From Hydrogenophaga sp. (lineage in GTDB: Bacteria > Pseudomonadota > Gammaproteobacteria > Burkholderiales > Burkholderiaceae_C): DNA of 34,052 nucleotides. The stretch's first letter is position 1; each line of letters begins with the position of its first letter. The DNA lies in assembly GCA_030653975.1 (NCBI GenBank), contig JAURYH010000049.1, positions 1 through 34,052 of the forward strand, given 5' to 3'. The notes under the pieces were generated by a model, which saw nothing but the letters and a program-made list of their open reading frames with translations, searched no databases and was not told where the DNA came from. Position numbers and translations under genes: made by a program. Shown piece after piece: positions 15,721-27,354 of the stretch.

Positions 15721-16431
15721 TCAGGGGCTGAGGGTGGCGCCGAGCTTCTGGCTCAGGACCTGGGCCGCTTCATCCCATGAAGCGGCGACCCCGATTGTAG
15801 AAAGGTCCACCGTCTGCAGCCCCGCATACCCACACGGGTTGATGCGCCAGTAGGGCTGCAGGTCCATGTCGACGTTGAGCGCCACGCCGTGGTAAGTGCA
15901 ATGGCGGCTGACCTTGATGCCCAGCGCCGCGATCTTGCCCAGGCCGGTGAAGTCGGGGGCGGCGGCGGGCTGGTCATCCACCTTTTTCTGAGGGCGTTGC
16001 GGCAGCAGGGCATGGCTGGTCGGGTCGTCCAGTCGCACATAGATGCCAGGCGCACCGGCCACCCGGTGACCGGTCACGCCGAAATGACCCAGTGTGCGGA
16101 TCACCGCCTCTTCGATGCGGTAGACGTATTCCTTGACGAAGTAGCCGGCGCGCTGCAGATCGATCAGCGGGTAGGCCACCACCTGACCCGGACCATGGTA
16201 GGTGACCTGGCCGCCGCGGTTGGTTTTCACCACCGGAATGTCGCCCGGCGCGAGCAGGTGGTCGTCCTTGCCAGCGATACCCTGGGTGAACACGGGCGGG
16301 TGCTCGCAGATCCAGAGTTCGTCGGGCGTGTCGGGCGTGCGCGCCCCGGTGAAGGCCACCATGGCGTCGCAGGTGGGTGCGTAGTCCACCCGGCCGAACT
16401 GGCGAACCATCATCGTTTTGTCAGAGAACAA
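15721..16431 (-). CDS. lipB: Octanoyltransferase LipB (TTG start)
   Basis: This enzyme moves octanoate from acyl carrier protein to lipoyl domains. The product has 236 residues from a TTG start. That start gives (M)[12 protein letters not shown], which aligns with the E. coli N-terminus MYQDKILVRQLG, and GGTGA lies just upstream; ATG codons at 16413 and 16410 are the alternatives. Family motifs are [27 protein letters not shown], the catalytic Lys166 in [16 protein letters not shown] and Cys200 in RINPCGYAG. An extra polar stretch (about residues 135-160) precedes the lysine. The TTG start overlaps the ybeD-like stop by 11 nt. Confidence 0.95.
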   Translation of the reverse strand: MFSDKTMMVRQFGRVDYAPTCDAMVAFTGARTPDTPDELWICEHPPVFTQGIAGKDDHLLAPGDIPVVKTNRGGQVTYHGPGQVVAYPLIDLQRAGYFVKEYVYRIEEAVIRTLGHFGVTGHRVAGAPGIYVRLDDPTSHALLPQRPQKKVDDQPAAAPDFTGLGKIAALGIKVSRHCTYHGVALNVDMDLQPYWRINPCGYAGLQTVDLSTIGVAASWDEAAQVLSQKLGATLSP

Positions 16432-16705
16432 TTTTCACCATCGGGTGCGTGGTCAGTGTGCGGTACAACTCGTCGAGCTGTTCGCGGCTGGTCACGTAGA
16501 CCGACAGTGTCAGGCCCATGTAGTTGCCTGCCTTGCTCGGGCGCAGCTCGATGGTCGAGGCGTCGAAGCTGGCGTCGAAGGCCTTGGCCACATGGGTCAT
16601 GGCCGTGACGTAGCCATCCACGTTGGCGCCCATCACCTTGATGGGGAAGTGGCAGGGGTATTCGATGAGCGATTGTTCGGGCGGGATTTCGCGGGGCAGG
16701 TCCAT
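16421..16705 (-). CDS. YbeD/DUF493 family protein
   Basis: A 94-residue protein with the small ACT-like fold of the YbeD/DUF493 family: [18 protein letters not shown], the central [32 protein letters not shown], and a C-terminal THPMVKIVL. In many gammaproteobacteria and betaproteobacteria ybeD lies directly upstream of lipB, as here. The molecular role is unknown; conservation next to lipB suggests a part in lipoate metabolism or its regulation. It follows the aminotransferase by 9 nt on the minus strand. Confidence 0.9.
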   Translation of the reverse strand: MDLPREIPPEQSLIEYPCHFPIKVMGANVDGYVTAMTHVAKAFDASFDASTIELRPSKAGNYMGLTLSVYVTSREQLDELYRTLTTHPMVKIVL

Positions 16706-16714
16706 GGGTGCACC

Positions 16715-17638
16715 TCAAATCGATTGGCTGGCCTTGGCCTGCTGGTAGGCGGCGTACAGGCGGGTGTAGATCGGGCCCGGGCGACCACGCGCGGCGCCGT
16801 GGCCCACAGGCTGGTCGTCCAGGGTGGTGATGGGCAGGACCTCTTTGGTGGCGGACGACAACATCAGTTCGTCGGCGTCCAGCACCTCGGTGCGGGTGAT
16901 GCGCCGCAGCTCGAACGGGATGTCCAGCGCCTGGCACATTTCTTCAATCAGGCCGAAGCGGATGCCTTCGAGCAACAGGTGGTCCTTGGGTGGGCCCATC
17001 ACCTTGCCGTTCTTCACCACCCACACGTTGCTGGACGACGCCTCGCTGAGATGGCCGTCACGAAACATCACGGTCTCGACCGCGCCCACGTCGGCGCTGA
17101 TCTGGCGTGCCATCACCGCGCCGAGCAGGCTGGTGGTCTTGATGTGGGCTTTCTGCCAGCGGAAATCATCGGCGCTCACACAGTGCACACCCTGTTCGCG
17201 CTGGGCTGGCGTGGCCTGCTTCATCTCGCTGACCATCACAAACACGGTGGGGCGCAGGCCGGGCAGCATCACGTGGTCGCGAGGCGCCACGCCGCGCGTG
17301 ATCTGGATGTAAACGAGTTGGTTGGGTGCACCGGTGGACGCCACGAGCGCGTCGATCAAGCGCCGGGCCATGGCCAGCCATTCGGCGGGGCTGTGCGGGT
17401 TGTTGATGCGCAACGCGTCGAGCGAGCGGCCCAGTCGGGCCATGTGCTGCTCGAAGCGAAAAATGCGGCCCCCGTAGGCAGGCAGCACCTCGTAGACACC
17501 GTCGCCAAAAATGAAGCCGCGGTCCAGCACGCTGACCCTGGCGTCGCACAGCCGGATGTACTCGCCGTTCAGGTGGCACAGCGATTCGGGCAGTGGCGGC
17601 GGAAGGTCGGGCGATGTGACCGGCAGGGGATGCGTCAT
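16715..17638 (-). CDS. Class IV (D-amino-acid-like) aminotransferase
   Basis: A 307-residue PLP enzyme of fold type IV. Motifs are VSVLDRGFIFGDGVYEVLPAYGGRIF (about residues 36-60), the PLP lysine Lys167 in WQKAHIKTTSLL, ETVMFRDGHLSEASSSNVWVV with the cofactor-binding glutamate, and RRITRTEVLDADELMLSSATKEVLPI. The pattern fits D-alanine aminotransferases better than branched-chain aminotransferases, but substrate cannot be settled from sequence. It is the first gene of the minus-strand set continuing with ybeD, lipB, lipA and araC, and is divergent from the ATP synthase operon across 134 nt. Confidence 0.92.
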   Translation of the reverse strand: MTHPLPVTSPDLPPPLPESLCHLNGEYIRLCDARVSVLDRGFIFGDGVYEVLPAYGGRIFRFEQHMARLGRSLDALRINNPHSPAEWLAMARRLIDALVASTGAPNQLVYIQITRGVAPRDHVMLPGLRPTVFVMVSEMKQATPAQREQGVHCVSADDFRWQKAHIKTTSLLGAVMARQISADVGAVETVMFRDGHLSEASSSNVWVVKNGKVMGPPKDHLLLEGIRFGLIEEMCQALDIPFELRRITRTEVLDADELMLSSATKEVLPITTLDDQPVGHGAARGRPGPIYTRLYAAYQQAKASQSI

Positions 17639-17678
17639 GGCTGAGATTATCGGCCGCGGCCGTGACAGGCACAGATAA

Positions 17679-17723
17679 GCCCCACCGGCGTATTGACGAC
17701 GCGGTGGGGTTTCTACGTATAAT
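17679..17723 (+). promoter_or_regulatory. atp operon promoter overlapped by an inverted repeat
   Basis: A perfect -10 TATAAT (17718-17723) has a -35-like TTGACG (17693-17698) 19 bp upstream, longer than the preferred 17. The -35 box sits in the loop of a perfect inverted repeat CCCCACCG (17680-17687)...CGGTGGGG (17702-17709). Transcription would run into atpI, 49 nt downstream. Confidence 0.6.
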
Positions 17724-17772
17724 CAGCGGCTTTGCGGAACCGCACACATTTGTAACCTGCGAGTAATTTGCC

Positions 17773-18291
17773 ATGCCGACAATGCCGAGGCTTGAGTCGA
17801 CAGCACAAGCAGATGACGAACGGAATGCAGATGGGTCGCAAGAACCCGAATTCAAGCCCCTGACGCGCGAAGAAGCGCAGCAGTGGCGGGCAAGCCAGCC
17901 GGAAGTTTCGGTCTGGCGCTTGGTGGGAATGCAGTTGCTGGTGGGGCTGGCGGCGGGTGTTCTGGGGTGGTTGCTGACGCAGCGCGCTCCGGTGGCCTGG
18001 TCGGTTCTGTACGGCGCTGCGTCGGTGGTGATCCCGTCGGCCCTGATGGCCTACGGACTGACCTCCAGTTTCCTGGCCCGGTTGTTGGCGGGTGTGGCGC
18101 AGGCTGCATTTGCCGGTTTTTTGCTGTGGGAAGGGGTCAAGATTTTGCTGGCGGTCGCCATGTTGTGGCTGGCGCCGAAAATCGTCCCGGAACTCAGCTG
18201 GCTCGGCCTTCTGGCCGGTCTGGTGTTGACTCTCAAGGTGTACTGGTTTGGGTTTTTGGCCCAAGCCAGGCGTTCAAAGTTAAACGGTTGA
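17773..18291 (+). CDS. atpI: ATP synthase protein I
   Basis: A 172-residue membrane protein and the first gene of the atp operon. After a polar N-terminal region of about 45 residues, longer than in E. coli, come four hydrophobic segments: VGMQLLVGLAAGVLGWLL, VLYGAASVVIPSALMAYGL, LLLWEGVKILLAVAMLWLA and LGLLAGLVLTLKVYWFGFLA. The AWSVLYGAASVVIPS stretch is the family signature. AtpI helps assemble the c-ring in some bacteria and is dispensable in E. coli. It is 15 nt upstream of atpB. Confidence 0.93.
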   Translation: MPTMPRLESTAQADDERNADGSQEPEFKPLTREEAQQWRASQPEVSVWRLVGMQLLVGLAAGVLGWLLTQRAPVAWSVLYGAASVVIPSALMAYGLTSSFLARLLAGVAQAAFAGFLLWEGVKILLAVAMLWLAPKIVPELSWLGLLAGLVLTLKVYWFGFLAQARRSKLNG

Positions 18292-18306
18292 TTGGCGCGA
18301 ACGAAC

Positions 18307-19514
<1,208 letters not shown>

Positions 19515-19638
19515 TGGGTTTTGCTGCCATGCGCGGCGGCGCCCTGCAGGCCGGTTGGTTCTGGTCTGCGATCCGGTTGTCCGCTGACGCTGCAGCAAGC
19601 GCGTCACCACTCCTGTCAACACACAGAAAGGCGTTGCG

Positions 19639-20109
19639 ATGAATATCAATGCAACCCTCTTCGCGCAGGCCGTCGTTTTTGCGATCCTGGTGTGGTTCAC
19701 GATGAAATTCGTGTGGCCCCCCATCGCCAAGGCACTTGACGAGCGTGCGTTGAAGATTTCCGAAGGACTGGCCTCTGCCGAGAAGGCCAAGTCCGAACTG
19801 GCCGTGGCCAACAAGCGCGTGGAAGCAGAGTTGAGCCAGTCGCGCAACGAGGCCGCCACCCGCCTGGCCGACGCCGAGCGTCGTGCACAGGCCGTGATCG
19901 ACGAGGCGAAGGCCCGCGCCACTGACGAAGCCGCCAAGATTGTCGCCACCGCCCGCCAGGAAGCCGATCAGCAGGTCGTCAAGGCCCGTGAAGCGCTGCG
20001 CGAAGAAGTGGCCGCGCTGGCCGTCAAGGGTGCCGAGCAGATCCTCAAGCGTGAAGTCAACGCCGGCGTTCATGCCGAGTTGCTGGGTCGCCTGAAGACC
20101 GAGCTCTGA
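19639..20109 (+). CDS. atpF: ATP synthase Fo subunit b
   Basis: A 156-residue protein, the same length as in E. coli. The N-terminal membrane anchor is [30 protein letters not shown] long, charged, alanine-rich coiled coil follows and forms the peripheral stalk as a dimer, binding subunit delta at its C-terminus. An AGAAAGG ribosome binding site precedes the ATG. The 124-nt gap after atpE holds no gene, only leader-like sequence. Confidence 0.97.
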   Translation: MNINATLFAQAVVFAILVWFTMKFVWPPIAKALDERALKISEGLASAEKAKSELAVANKRVEAELSQSRNEAATRLADAERRAQAVIDEAKARATDEAAKIVATARQEADQQVVKAREALREEVAALAVKGAEQILKREVNAGVHAELLGRLKTEL

Positions 20110-20162
20110 TGCGCTCGATGTCCACGTTCCATCCGTTATCCGCAGGCATCCAAAGGTAGACC

Positions 20163-20693
20163 ATGGCCGAAATCGCCACCATTGCCCGCCCCTACGCCGA
20201 AGCGCTGTTCCAGGCTGCAGGCGCTGACGCGGCCGGCACCGCCGTCTGGCTCGATGAGCTGGCCGCTGTTGCTTCCAATGAGCAGCTTCGCCAGTTCGCT
20301 GATGCGCCCAAGTCTTCGTCCGAGCAGGTGTTCGGGGTCATCACCGGTGTGCTCAAGAACGCGCTGCCGGTCATGGCCCAGAACTTTCTGCGCACGGTGA
20401 TCGACAACGGTCGCATCGATGCGTTGCCCGAAATGGCAGCGCAGTTCCGTGTGCTGAAAAACGCCCAGCAGGGCAGTTTCGACGCCGTGGTTTACAGCGC
20501 CTTCGACATGGACAGTGTTGCACTGGCCGATCTGTCGGGTGTGCTGGAAAAGCGCTTTGGACGCAAGCTCAACCTGAAGGTGGAGCTCCAGCCGGACCTG
20601 ATCGGTGGCGTTCGCGTGGTGGTGGGTGACGAGGTGCTCGACACCTCGATCAAAGCCCGCCTGGAACAAATGAAAGTTGCGCTAACGGCCTGA
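20163..20693 (+). CDS. atpH: ATP synthase F1 subunit delta
   Basis: A 176-residue protein (177 in E. coli). The helical N-terminal domain begins [19 protein letters not shown]. The C-terminal part carries the family signature [37 protein letters not shown]. Delta caps the F1 head and links it to the b-dimer stalk. The gene lies 53 nt after atpF and 60 nt before atpA, in the normal operon order. Confidence 0.97.
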   Translation: MAEIATIARPYAEALFQAAGADAAGTAVWLDELAAVASNEQLRQFADAPKSSSEQVFGVITGVLKNALPVMAQNFLRTVIDNGRIDALPEMAAQFRVLKNAQQGSFDAVVYSAFDMDSVALADLSGVLEKRFGRKLNLKVELQPDLIGGVRVVVGDEVLDTSIKARLEQMKVALTA

Positions 20694-20753
20694 AGCCCGT
20701 TGGTCGAATCCCGGGCGCGCCCTCATCCCATTTAACGAAAGAAGGAAAGAGTC

Positions 20754-22310
20754 ATGCAACTCAATCCCGCCGAAATCTCTGAACTGATCAAGTCCCGCAT
20801 CGAGGGCCTGGGTGCATCGAGCGATGTGCGCAACCAGGGCACCGTGGTGTCGGTGACCGACGGTATCGTCCGCGTGCACGGCCTGTCCGATGTGATGCAG
20901 GGCGAAATGCTGGAATTCCCGGCCAACAAGGATGGCGTGCCTTCCTTTGGCCTGGCACTGAACCTCGAGCGCGACTCCGTCGGCGCCGTGATTCTGGGTG
21001 AATACGAACACATCTCCGAAGGCGAAACCGTCAAGTGCACGGGCCGCATTCTGGAAGTGCCGGTCGGCCCCGAGCTGATCGGCCGCGTGGTCAACGCCCT
21101 GGGCGCTCCGATCGACGGCAAAGGCCCGATCAACGCCAAGATGACCGACGTGATCGAAAAGGTCGCTCCGGGCGTGATCGCCCGCAAATCGGTGGACCAG
21201 CCGGTGCAGACCGGCCTGAAGTCGATCGACTCCATGGTGCCTGTCGGCCGTGGCCAGCGCGAGCTGATCATCGGTGACCGCCAGACCGGTAAAACGGCGG
21301 TGGCCATCGACGCCATCATCAACCAGAAGGGTCAGAACATGACCTGCGTTTACGTCGCGATTGGCCAGAAGGCCTCGTCGATCAAGAACGTGGTGCGTGC
21401 CCTGGAGCAGGCCGGCGCGATGGACTACACCATCGTCGTGGCCGCTTCGGCTTCTGAATCCGCTGCCATGCAGTACCTGTCGGCCTACTCCGGCTGCACC
21501 ATGGGCGAGTATTTCCGCGATCGCGGCCAGGACGCGCTGATCGTTTATGACGATCTGTCCAAGCAGGCCGTGGCCTACCGCCAGGTTTCGCTGCTGCTGC
21601 GCCGCCCGCCAGGCCGTGAAGCCTACCCCGGCGACGTGTTCTATCTCCACAGCCGCCTGCTGGAACGCGCTGCCCGCGTGAACGCCGACTACGTCGAAGC
21701 CTTCACCAAGGGTGAAGTCAAGGGCCAGACCGGTTCGCTGACCGCGCTGCCCATCATTGAAACGCAGGCCGGCGACGTGTCCGCCTTCGTGCCAACCAAC
21801 GTGATCTCGATCACCGACGGCCAGATTTTCCTGGAAACCAGCCTGTTCAACGCCGGTGTCCGCCCCGCCATCAACGCCGGTATCTCGGTGTCGCGCGTCG
21901 GTGGTGCTGCCCAGACCAAGCTGATCAAGAGCCTGTCCGGCGGTATCCGTACCGACCTGGCCCAGTACCGTGAACTGGCTGCGTTCGCGCAGTTCGCTTC
22001 CGACCTGGACGAAGCCACCCGCAAGCAGCTCGACCGCGGTGCCCGCGTGACCGAACTGCTCAAGCAGGCCCAGTACAGCCCGCAGTCCATCGCCTTGATG
22101 GCCTCCACGCTGTTCGCCGTGAACAAGGGCTACCTCGACGACATCGAGATCAAGCAGGTTCTGCCCTTCGAAGCCGGCATGCATGCCCACCTCAAGGACA
22201 AGTACGCGGCCCTGCTGGCCAAGCTGGAAAACGACAAGGCCATGGACAAGGATGCTGAAGCCCAGCTGGCTGCCGCCATTGCCGAGTTCAAGAAAACCGG
22301 CACGTACTGA
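20754..22310 (+). CDS. atpA: ATP synthase F1 subunit alpha
   Basis: A 518-residue protein (513 in E. coli). The nucleotide-binding P-loop GDRQTGKT is at residues 174-181. The N-terminal barrel begins [51 protein letters not shown] and the arginine-finger region [17 protein letters not shown] are intact. Alpha subunits bind non-catalytic nucleotides and supply the arginine finger to beta. GAAGGAAAGAG is a strong ribosome binding site before the ATG. Confidence 0.98.
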   Translation: MQLNPAEISELIKSRIEGLGASSDVRNQGTVVSVTDGIVRVHGLSDVMQGEMLEFPANKDGVPSFGLALNLERDSVGAVILGEYEHISEGETVKCTGRILEVPVGPELIGRVVNALGAPIDGKGPINAKMTDVIEKVAPGVIARKSVDQPVQTGLKSIDSMVPVGRGQRELIIGDRQTGKTAVAIDAIINQKGQNMTCVYVAIGQKASSIKNVVRALEQAGAMDYTIVVAASASESAAMQYLSAYSGCTMGEYFRDRGQDALIVYDDLSKQAVAYRQVSLLLRRPPGREAYPGDVFYLHSRLLERAARVNADYVEAFTKGEVKGQTGSLTALPIIETQAGDVSAFVPTNVISITDGQIFLETSLFNAGVRPAINAGISVSRVGGAAQTKLIKSLSGGIRTDLAQYRELAAFAQFASDLDEATRKQLDRGARVTELLKQAQYSPQSIALMASTLFAVNKGYLDDIEIKQVLPFEAGMHAHLKDKYAALLAKLENDKAMDKDAEAQLAAAIAEFKKTGTY

Positions 22311-22341
22311 ACCGGCCCATTGACCCGATAAAGGAGCAGCA

Positions 22342-23208
22342 ATGGCAGCAGGCAAGGAAATACGCGGCAAGATCAAATCGGTGGAGAACACCAAGAAGAT
22401 CACCAAAGCCATGGAGATGGTCGCCGCCTCCAAAATGCGCAAGGCGCAGGAACGCATGCGTGCGGCCCGACCTTACGCGGAAAAGGTGCGCCAGATCACC
22501 GGCAACCTGAGCCGCGCGAACCCCGAGTACACGCACGCCTTCATGAAGGTCAACGACGCCAAGACCGCCGGTTTTGTCGTTGTGACGACCGACAAAGGCC
22601 TGTGCGGCGGCATGAACACCAACGTGTTGCGGGCGCTGACGTCCCAGCTCAAGGATCTGCAGGCCAAAGGCGTGGGTGCCGAGGCGGTGGCCATTGGCAA
22701 CAAGGGTCTCGGTTTCCTCAACCGCATCAACGCCAAGGTGGTGTCCAGCGCAACCGGACTGGGCGACACGCCCCATCTGGACAAGCTGATCGGCCCCGTG
22801 AAAACGCTGCTCGACGCCTACACCGAAGGCCGGATCAACGCGGTCTACCTGTGCTACACCCGTTTCATCAACACGATGAAGCAGGAAGCCGTGACCGAGC
22901 AGTTGCTGCCGTTGAACGCGGGCACTTTGCAGGATGGCGCTGGCGGACGCGACTGGGACTACATCTACGAACCCGACGCACCCGCCGTGATTGACGAGTT
23001 GCTGCTGCGCTACGTGGAAGCCCAGGTCTACCAGGCCGTGGCCGAAAACATGGCCTCCGAGCAGTCGGCGCGCATGGTGGCCATGAAGGCCGCCACCGAC
23101 AACGCCGGCAGCGTCATCGGCGAACTCAAGCTGGTCTACAACAAGACCCGCCAAGCCGCGATCACGAAAGAACTTTCGGAAATCGTCGCCGGCGCCGCAG
23201 CGGTCTGA
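22342..23208 (+). CDS. atpG: ATP synthase F1 subunit gamma
   Basis: A 288-residue protein (287 in E. coli) forming the central rotor shaft. The N-terminal helix [36 protein letters not shown] and the C-terminal helix [41 protein letters not shown] pair as the coiled coil inserted in the alpha3beta3 head. [16 protein letters not shown] is the conserved Rossmann-like strand of the globular part. The ATG follows AAGGAGCAGCA, 31 nt after atpA. Confidence 0.98.
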   Translation: MAAGKEIRGKIKSVENTKKITKAMEMVAASKMRKAQERMRAARPYAEKVRQITGNLSRANPEYTHAFMKVNDAKTAGFVVVTTDKGLCGGMNTNVLRALTSQLKDLQAKGVGAEAVAIGNKGLGFLNRINAKVVSSATGLGDTPHLDKLIGPVKTLLDAYTEGRINAVYLCYTRFINTMKQEAVTEQLLPLNAGTLQDGAGGRDWDYIYEPDAPAVIDELLLRYVEAQVYQAVAENMASEQSARMVAMKAATDNAGSVIGELKLVYNKTRQAAITKELSEIVAGAAAV

Positions 23209-23240
23209 AGCAGCCGTTCAACAGAATCCAGAGAATTTAA

Positions 23241-24659
<1,419 letters not shown>

Positions 24660-24689
24660 AGCGTCGTACTCGGGGGCCCGGCGTTGTGG

Positions 24690-24724
24690 GGTGCGCTATG
24701 TGCAGCAGCACATCTCCGCGCACC
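24690..24724 (+). other. Stem-loop in the atpD-atpC intergenic region
   Basis: Nested pairing: GGTGCGC (24690-24696) with GCGCACC (24718-24724), and ATGTGC (24698-24703) with GCACAT (24708-24713) around an AGCA loop. There is no T-run, so it is more likely an RNA-processing or attenuation structure than a terminator. Confidence 0.55.
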
Positions 24725-24778
24725 GCCTAGCCGGACACCCGATTACTTGCTTTCCGACGACTTTTTAAAGGAGTACAT

Positions 24779-25195
24779 ATGAGCACCATCCGCGTCGATG
24801 TGGTCAGCGCCGAAGAGTCCATCTTTTCGGGCGAGGCCAAGTTTGTGGCACTGCCGGGTGAAGCGGGCGAGCTGGGCATTCTGCCCGGTCACATTCCGCT
24901 GATCACCCGCATCAAGCCCGGTGCCGTGCGCATCGAAAAAGCCGATGGCGGCGAAGAATTCGTGTTTGTGGCCGGCGGCATTCTGGAAGTGCAGCCGAAC
25001 CACATCACCGTGTTGTCCGATACCGCCATCCGTGGCAAGGATCTGGACGAGGCCAAGGCTACCGACGCGCGCAAGCAGGCCGAAGAAGCGGTCAAGAACG
25101 CCAAGAGCGATATCGATCTGGCCAAGGCCACATCCGAGCTCGCCGTCATGGCCGCCCAGATTGCAGCGCTGCGCAAGTACCGCCAGAAAAAGTAA
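24779..25195 (+). CDS. atpC: ATP synthase F1 subunit epsilon
   Basis: A 138-residue protein (139 in E. coli). The N-terminal beta-sandwich includes [40 protein letters not shown]. The two-helix C-terminal domain (from about residue 88, [40 protein letters not shown]) can inhibit ATP hydrolysis by inserting into F1. AAAGGAG at 24766-24772 is a strong ribosome binding site. It closes the atp operon and is followed by an intrinsic terminator. Confidence 0.98.
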   Translation: MSTIRVDVVSAEESIFSGEAKFVALPGEAGELGILPGHIPLITRIKPGAVRIEKADGGEEFVFVAGGILEVQPNHITVLSDTAIRGKDLDEAKATDARKQAEEAVKNAKSDIDLAKATSELAVMAAQIAALRKYRQKK

Positions 25196-25223
25196 AACGC
25201 CCTCTGTGCGTTTTGCCCCAAGC

Positions 25224-25251
25224 AGACCGGTCTTTGACCGGTCTTTTTTTT
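25224..25251 (+). terminator. Intrinsic terminator of the atp operon
   Basis: AGACCGGTC (25224-25232), TTT loop, GACCGGTCT (25236-25244), then an uninterrupted run of T to 25251. It begins 29 nt after the atpC stop. Confidence 0.95.
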
Positions 25252-25319
25252 GCTGGTTTCTGTTGAGATCCCGCACAATACAAGGATCTTGTCGAATCGC
25301 CTCAACCCCCACTTCCGCC

Positions 25320-25892
25320 ATGTCGTCGATATTTGAATGCCCGGACTTGGCACCCGAGGAAGTGGCGGCACGCCTTCTGGTCACCGCGTCTGCGCTGGAC
25401 GACCTGACCTTGGCGGACGCCGTGAAGGTGGTGGCGTACATGCGACCCAAGCGCATCAAGTCCGGGACGGTGTTCATTCAGGAAGGCGAAATCCGGCAGA
25501 ACGACTACATGCTGCTGGTGCTCGAAGGTGACATCGCGGTAGAGAATGCCATGCCCGGTCTCAACGAAAGCATGGTGGTCAACATCATGGGGCCGGGACA
25601 TCTGATCGGCGAGATGGGCTTGCTGGACGGATCACCCCGCTCTGCCACCTGCACCGCCACCACCGAGATCTACGCGGCGGTCCTCTCCCGAGCCGCCCTC
25701 ATGCGGCTGCTCAAGGACGAGCCCCGTGTCGGTGCCCGATTGTTGCTGGCGATCTCCAGACGCATGGCCGATCGCCTGCGCGAGACCACCCGCAAGCTCA
25801 GGACCTTTGCCCAGATGAACAAGGCCTTGCAGCAGGAGCTGCAGGTGGGCATGAACAACCGCACCGGATTCGACACCCCGAAACGCCGGTAG
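25320..25892 (+). CDS. Cyclic-nucleotide-binding (Crp/Fnr-like) domain protein without HTH
   Basis: A 190-residue protein with one cyclic-nucleotide-binding fold. RIKSGTVFIQEGEIRQNDYMLLVLEGDIAVEN forms the first strands, and GPGHLIGEMGLLDGSPRSATCTATTEIYAAVLSR is the phosphate-binding cassette (GEMGLLDGSPRSATC). The remaining residues form helices (LLLAISRRMADRLRETTRKLRTFAQMNKALQQELQ) with no recognisable helix-turn-helix, so it probably does not bind DNA like Crp. Partner and ligand are unknown. The ATG at 25320 was chosen by the protein pattern. The gene stands alone between the atp terminator and a convergent TPM gene. Confidence 0.85.
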   Translation: MSSIFECPDLAPEEVAARLLVTASALDDLTLADAVKVVAYMRPKRIKSGTVFIQEGEIRQNDYMLLVLEGDIAVENAMPGLNESMVVNIMGPGHLIGEMGLLDGSPRSATCTATTEIYAAVLSRAALMRLLKDEPRVGARLLLAISRRMADRLRETTRKLRTFAQMNKALQQELQVGMNNRTGFDTPKRR

Positions 25893-25918
25893 GCCGAACA
25901 CGGGCCTGCAGGCACGCA

Positions 25919-26446
25919 TCAGGCGCGCACGACGTTGTTGCTCAACTGGTTGGGGCGCCAGGTATCGGCCGGAGCCGGGAAGTGCGCCACCAGCAGCGCC
26001 GAAACCTCTTCCAGCGCCTGCGTCAAACCGTCTTCGAACTCACCACTGTGCAGGCGGGCACCGAGCCGGTCCACGATGGCCTGCCACTGCGCCTGATCCA
26101 CGCGTTGCGCGAGGGCCCGGTCGGCCACGAACTCGATCGCGTGCTCGGCCAGCAGCAGGTAGATCAACACACCGTTGTTGTGCTCGGTGTCCCAGACGCC
26201 CAGGCGTCCAAACCAGCTCACCGCACGCTCGCGCACCAGGGCTTTGATCGGCCGGTCCGGCTGCAGGCGCCACAGGTAGGACAAGGGCAGTGCCGCTTCG
26301 ACGCACAAACGCACCTCGCCGGTGTGGCGGGTTTCGCTGGCCGCCACCCGCTGGGCCAGACGTTCGGCCATCTCGTCCGGCACCGCGCGGCGGGTGTCCG
26401 AGGCGTCGAGCCAGCGGTGTTTGAGGATGCGCAGCCATTTGTTCAT
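25919..26446 (-). CDS. TPM-domain protein
   Basis: A 175-residue protein with a TPM (YgcG-type) domain: AERLAQRVAASETRHTGEVRLCVEAALPLSYLW, the AVSWFGRLGVWDTEHNNGVLIYLLLAEHAIEFVADRAL core, and GARLHSGEFEDGLTQALEEVSALLVAHFP. No signal peptide or membrane anchor is visible, so it may act at the cytoplasmic face. Its role is unknown. The start at 26446 lies 5 nt after the stop of the glycine-rich TPM gene, and lemA lies further upstream; this three-gene set is found together in many proteobacteria. Confidence 0.85.
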   Translation of the reverse strand: MNKWLRILKHRWLDASDTRRAVPDEMAERLAQRVAASETRHTGEVRLCVEAALPLSYLWRLQPDRPIKALVRERAVSWFGRLGVWDTEHNNGVLIYLLLAEHAIEFVADRALAQRVDQAQWQAIVDRLGARLHSGEFEDGLTQALEEVSALLVAHFPAPADTWRPNQLSNNVVRA

Positions 26447-26451
26447 CTTGC

Positions 26452-27354
26452 TCACCAGCCTCCCGACGCGCCACCGCCCCCAAAATTCCCGCCGCCGCCC
26501 GAGCCAAATCCGCCGCCCCCACCGAAACCGCCGCCACCGCCAAAACCACCATCGCCCCAGCCGCCACCAGAGCGTCCACCACGAGAACCGCGCCCCGAGG
26601 TGGGTGCAGTGGGCAGAAACTGGACGAACAGGGCGGCCAGCATCCCCAGTAAGCCGGCACCGATGGCGATCCAGGCCACCGAGGTGATGAACCAGGCCAG
26701 CCCACCCGCTGCACCACCGGTCAGCAGGGTGCCGAGCTTGTTGCCAAAGATGCCCCGCAAGACTCCCGAGACGATGGGCACGGCAAACACCATGAAGATC
26801 AGCACGTCCATCCACTCAAAGCCATTCACCGCAGCGGATGCGGCCTGTGGCAGCGGGAGATCCTCGCCGGCGATGCGCGCGAGGATCTGGTCCACCCCGG
26901 CCTGGATGCCACCGGCGTAATCGCCCCGGCGGAAGGCGGGCGTGACCGCCTGGTCGATGATGCGGCGCGCCATCAGATCGGGGATCGCGCCCTCCAGGGT
27001 CTTGGCCGTCGCGATGCGCAGGCGGCGGTCGTCCTTGGCGATGACGAACAACACCCCGTCACCCACGGCTGGGCGCCCGAGCTTCCAGGCATCACCCAGG
27101 CGCTGCGTGTAGTCGGCGATGTCCTCCGGCGCCGTGGTGGCCACCATGAGCACCACGACCTGCGATCCGCGGCTCTTCTCAAAAGCTTCCAGCTTGGTTT
27201 CGATGGCGGCGAGGCTGCTCGCATCAAGCGTGCCCGTCTGGTCCATCACGCGGGCGCGCAACTCGGGCAAGGGCTGAAGCCCCTGGGCCCAGGCCATTGA
27301 TGCCAGCAGCCAGAGGGCCGCCGCCAGCAAGGGGCGACGCCAGTGGGCAGTCAT
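26452..27354 (-). CDS. TPM-domain membrane protein with glycine-rich tail (YgcG-like)
   Basis: A 300-residue protein with a signal peptide (MTAHWRRPLLAAALWLLASMAWA). A periplasmic TPM domain follows (VMDQTGTLDASSLAAIETKLEAFEKSRGSQVVVLMV; DYTQRLGDAWKLGRPAVGDGVLFVIAKDDRRLRIATAKTLEGAIPD). Hydrophobic segments at about 180-200 and 215-250 come next, then an extreme glycine tail (GGGGGFGGGGGFGSGGGG) to the C-terminus. The architecture matches YgcG-family proteins, whose function is not established; relatives have been linked to membrane-protein or photosystem maintenance. The ATG overlaps the lemA stop by 4 nt. Confidence 0.88.
   Translation of the reverse strand: MTAHWRRPLLAAALWLLASMAWAQGLQPLPELRARVMDQTGTLDASSLAAIETKLEAFEKSRGSQVVVLMVATTAPEDIADYTQRLGDAWKLGRPAVGDGVLFVIAKDDRRLRIATAKTLEGAIPDLMARRIIDQAVTPAFRRGDYAGGIQAGVDQILARIAGEDLPLPQAASAAVNGFEWMDVLIFMVFAVPIVSGVLRGIFGNKLGTLLTGGAAGGLAWFITSVAWIAIGAGLLGMLAALFVQFLPTAPTSGRGSRGGRSGGGWGDGGFGGGGGFGGGGGFGSGGGGNFGGGGASGGW

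Noticed and set aside
20682..22457. A 591-codon minus-strand frame opposite atpA
   Set aside because: It mirrors atpA codon structure, is rich in His/Gln/Val/Asp as expected of an antisense frame, and atpA is beyond doubt.
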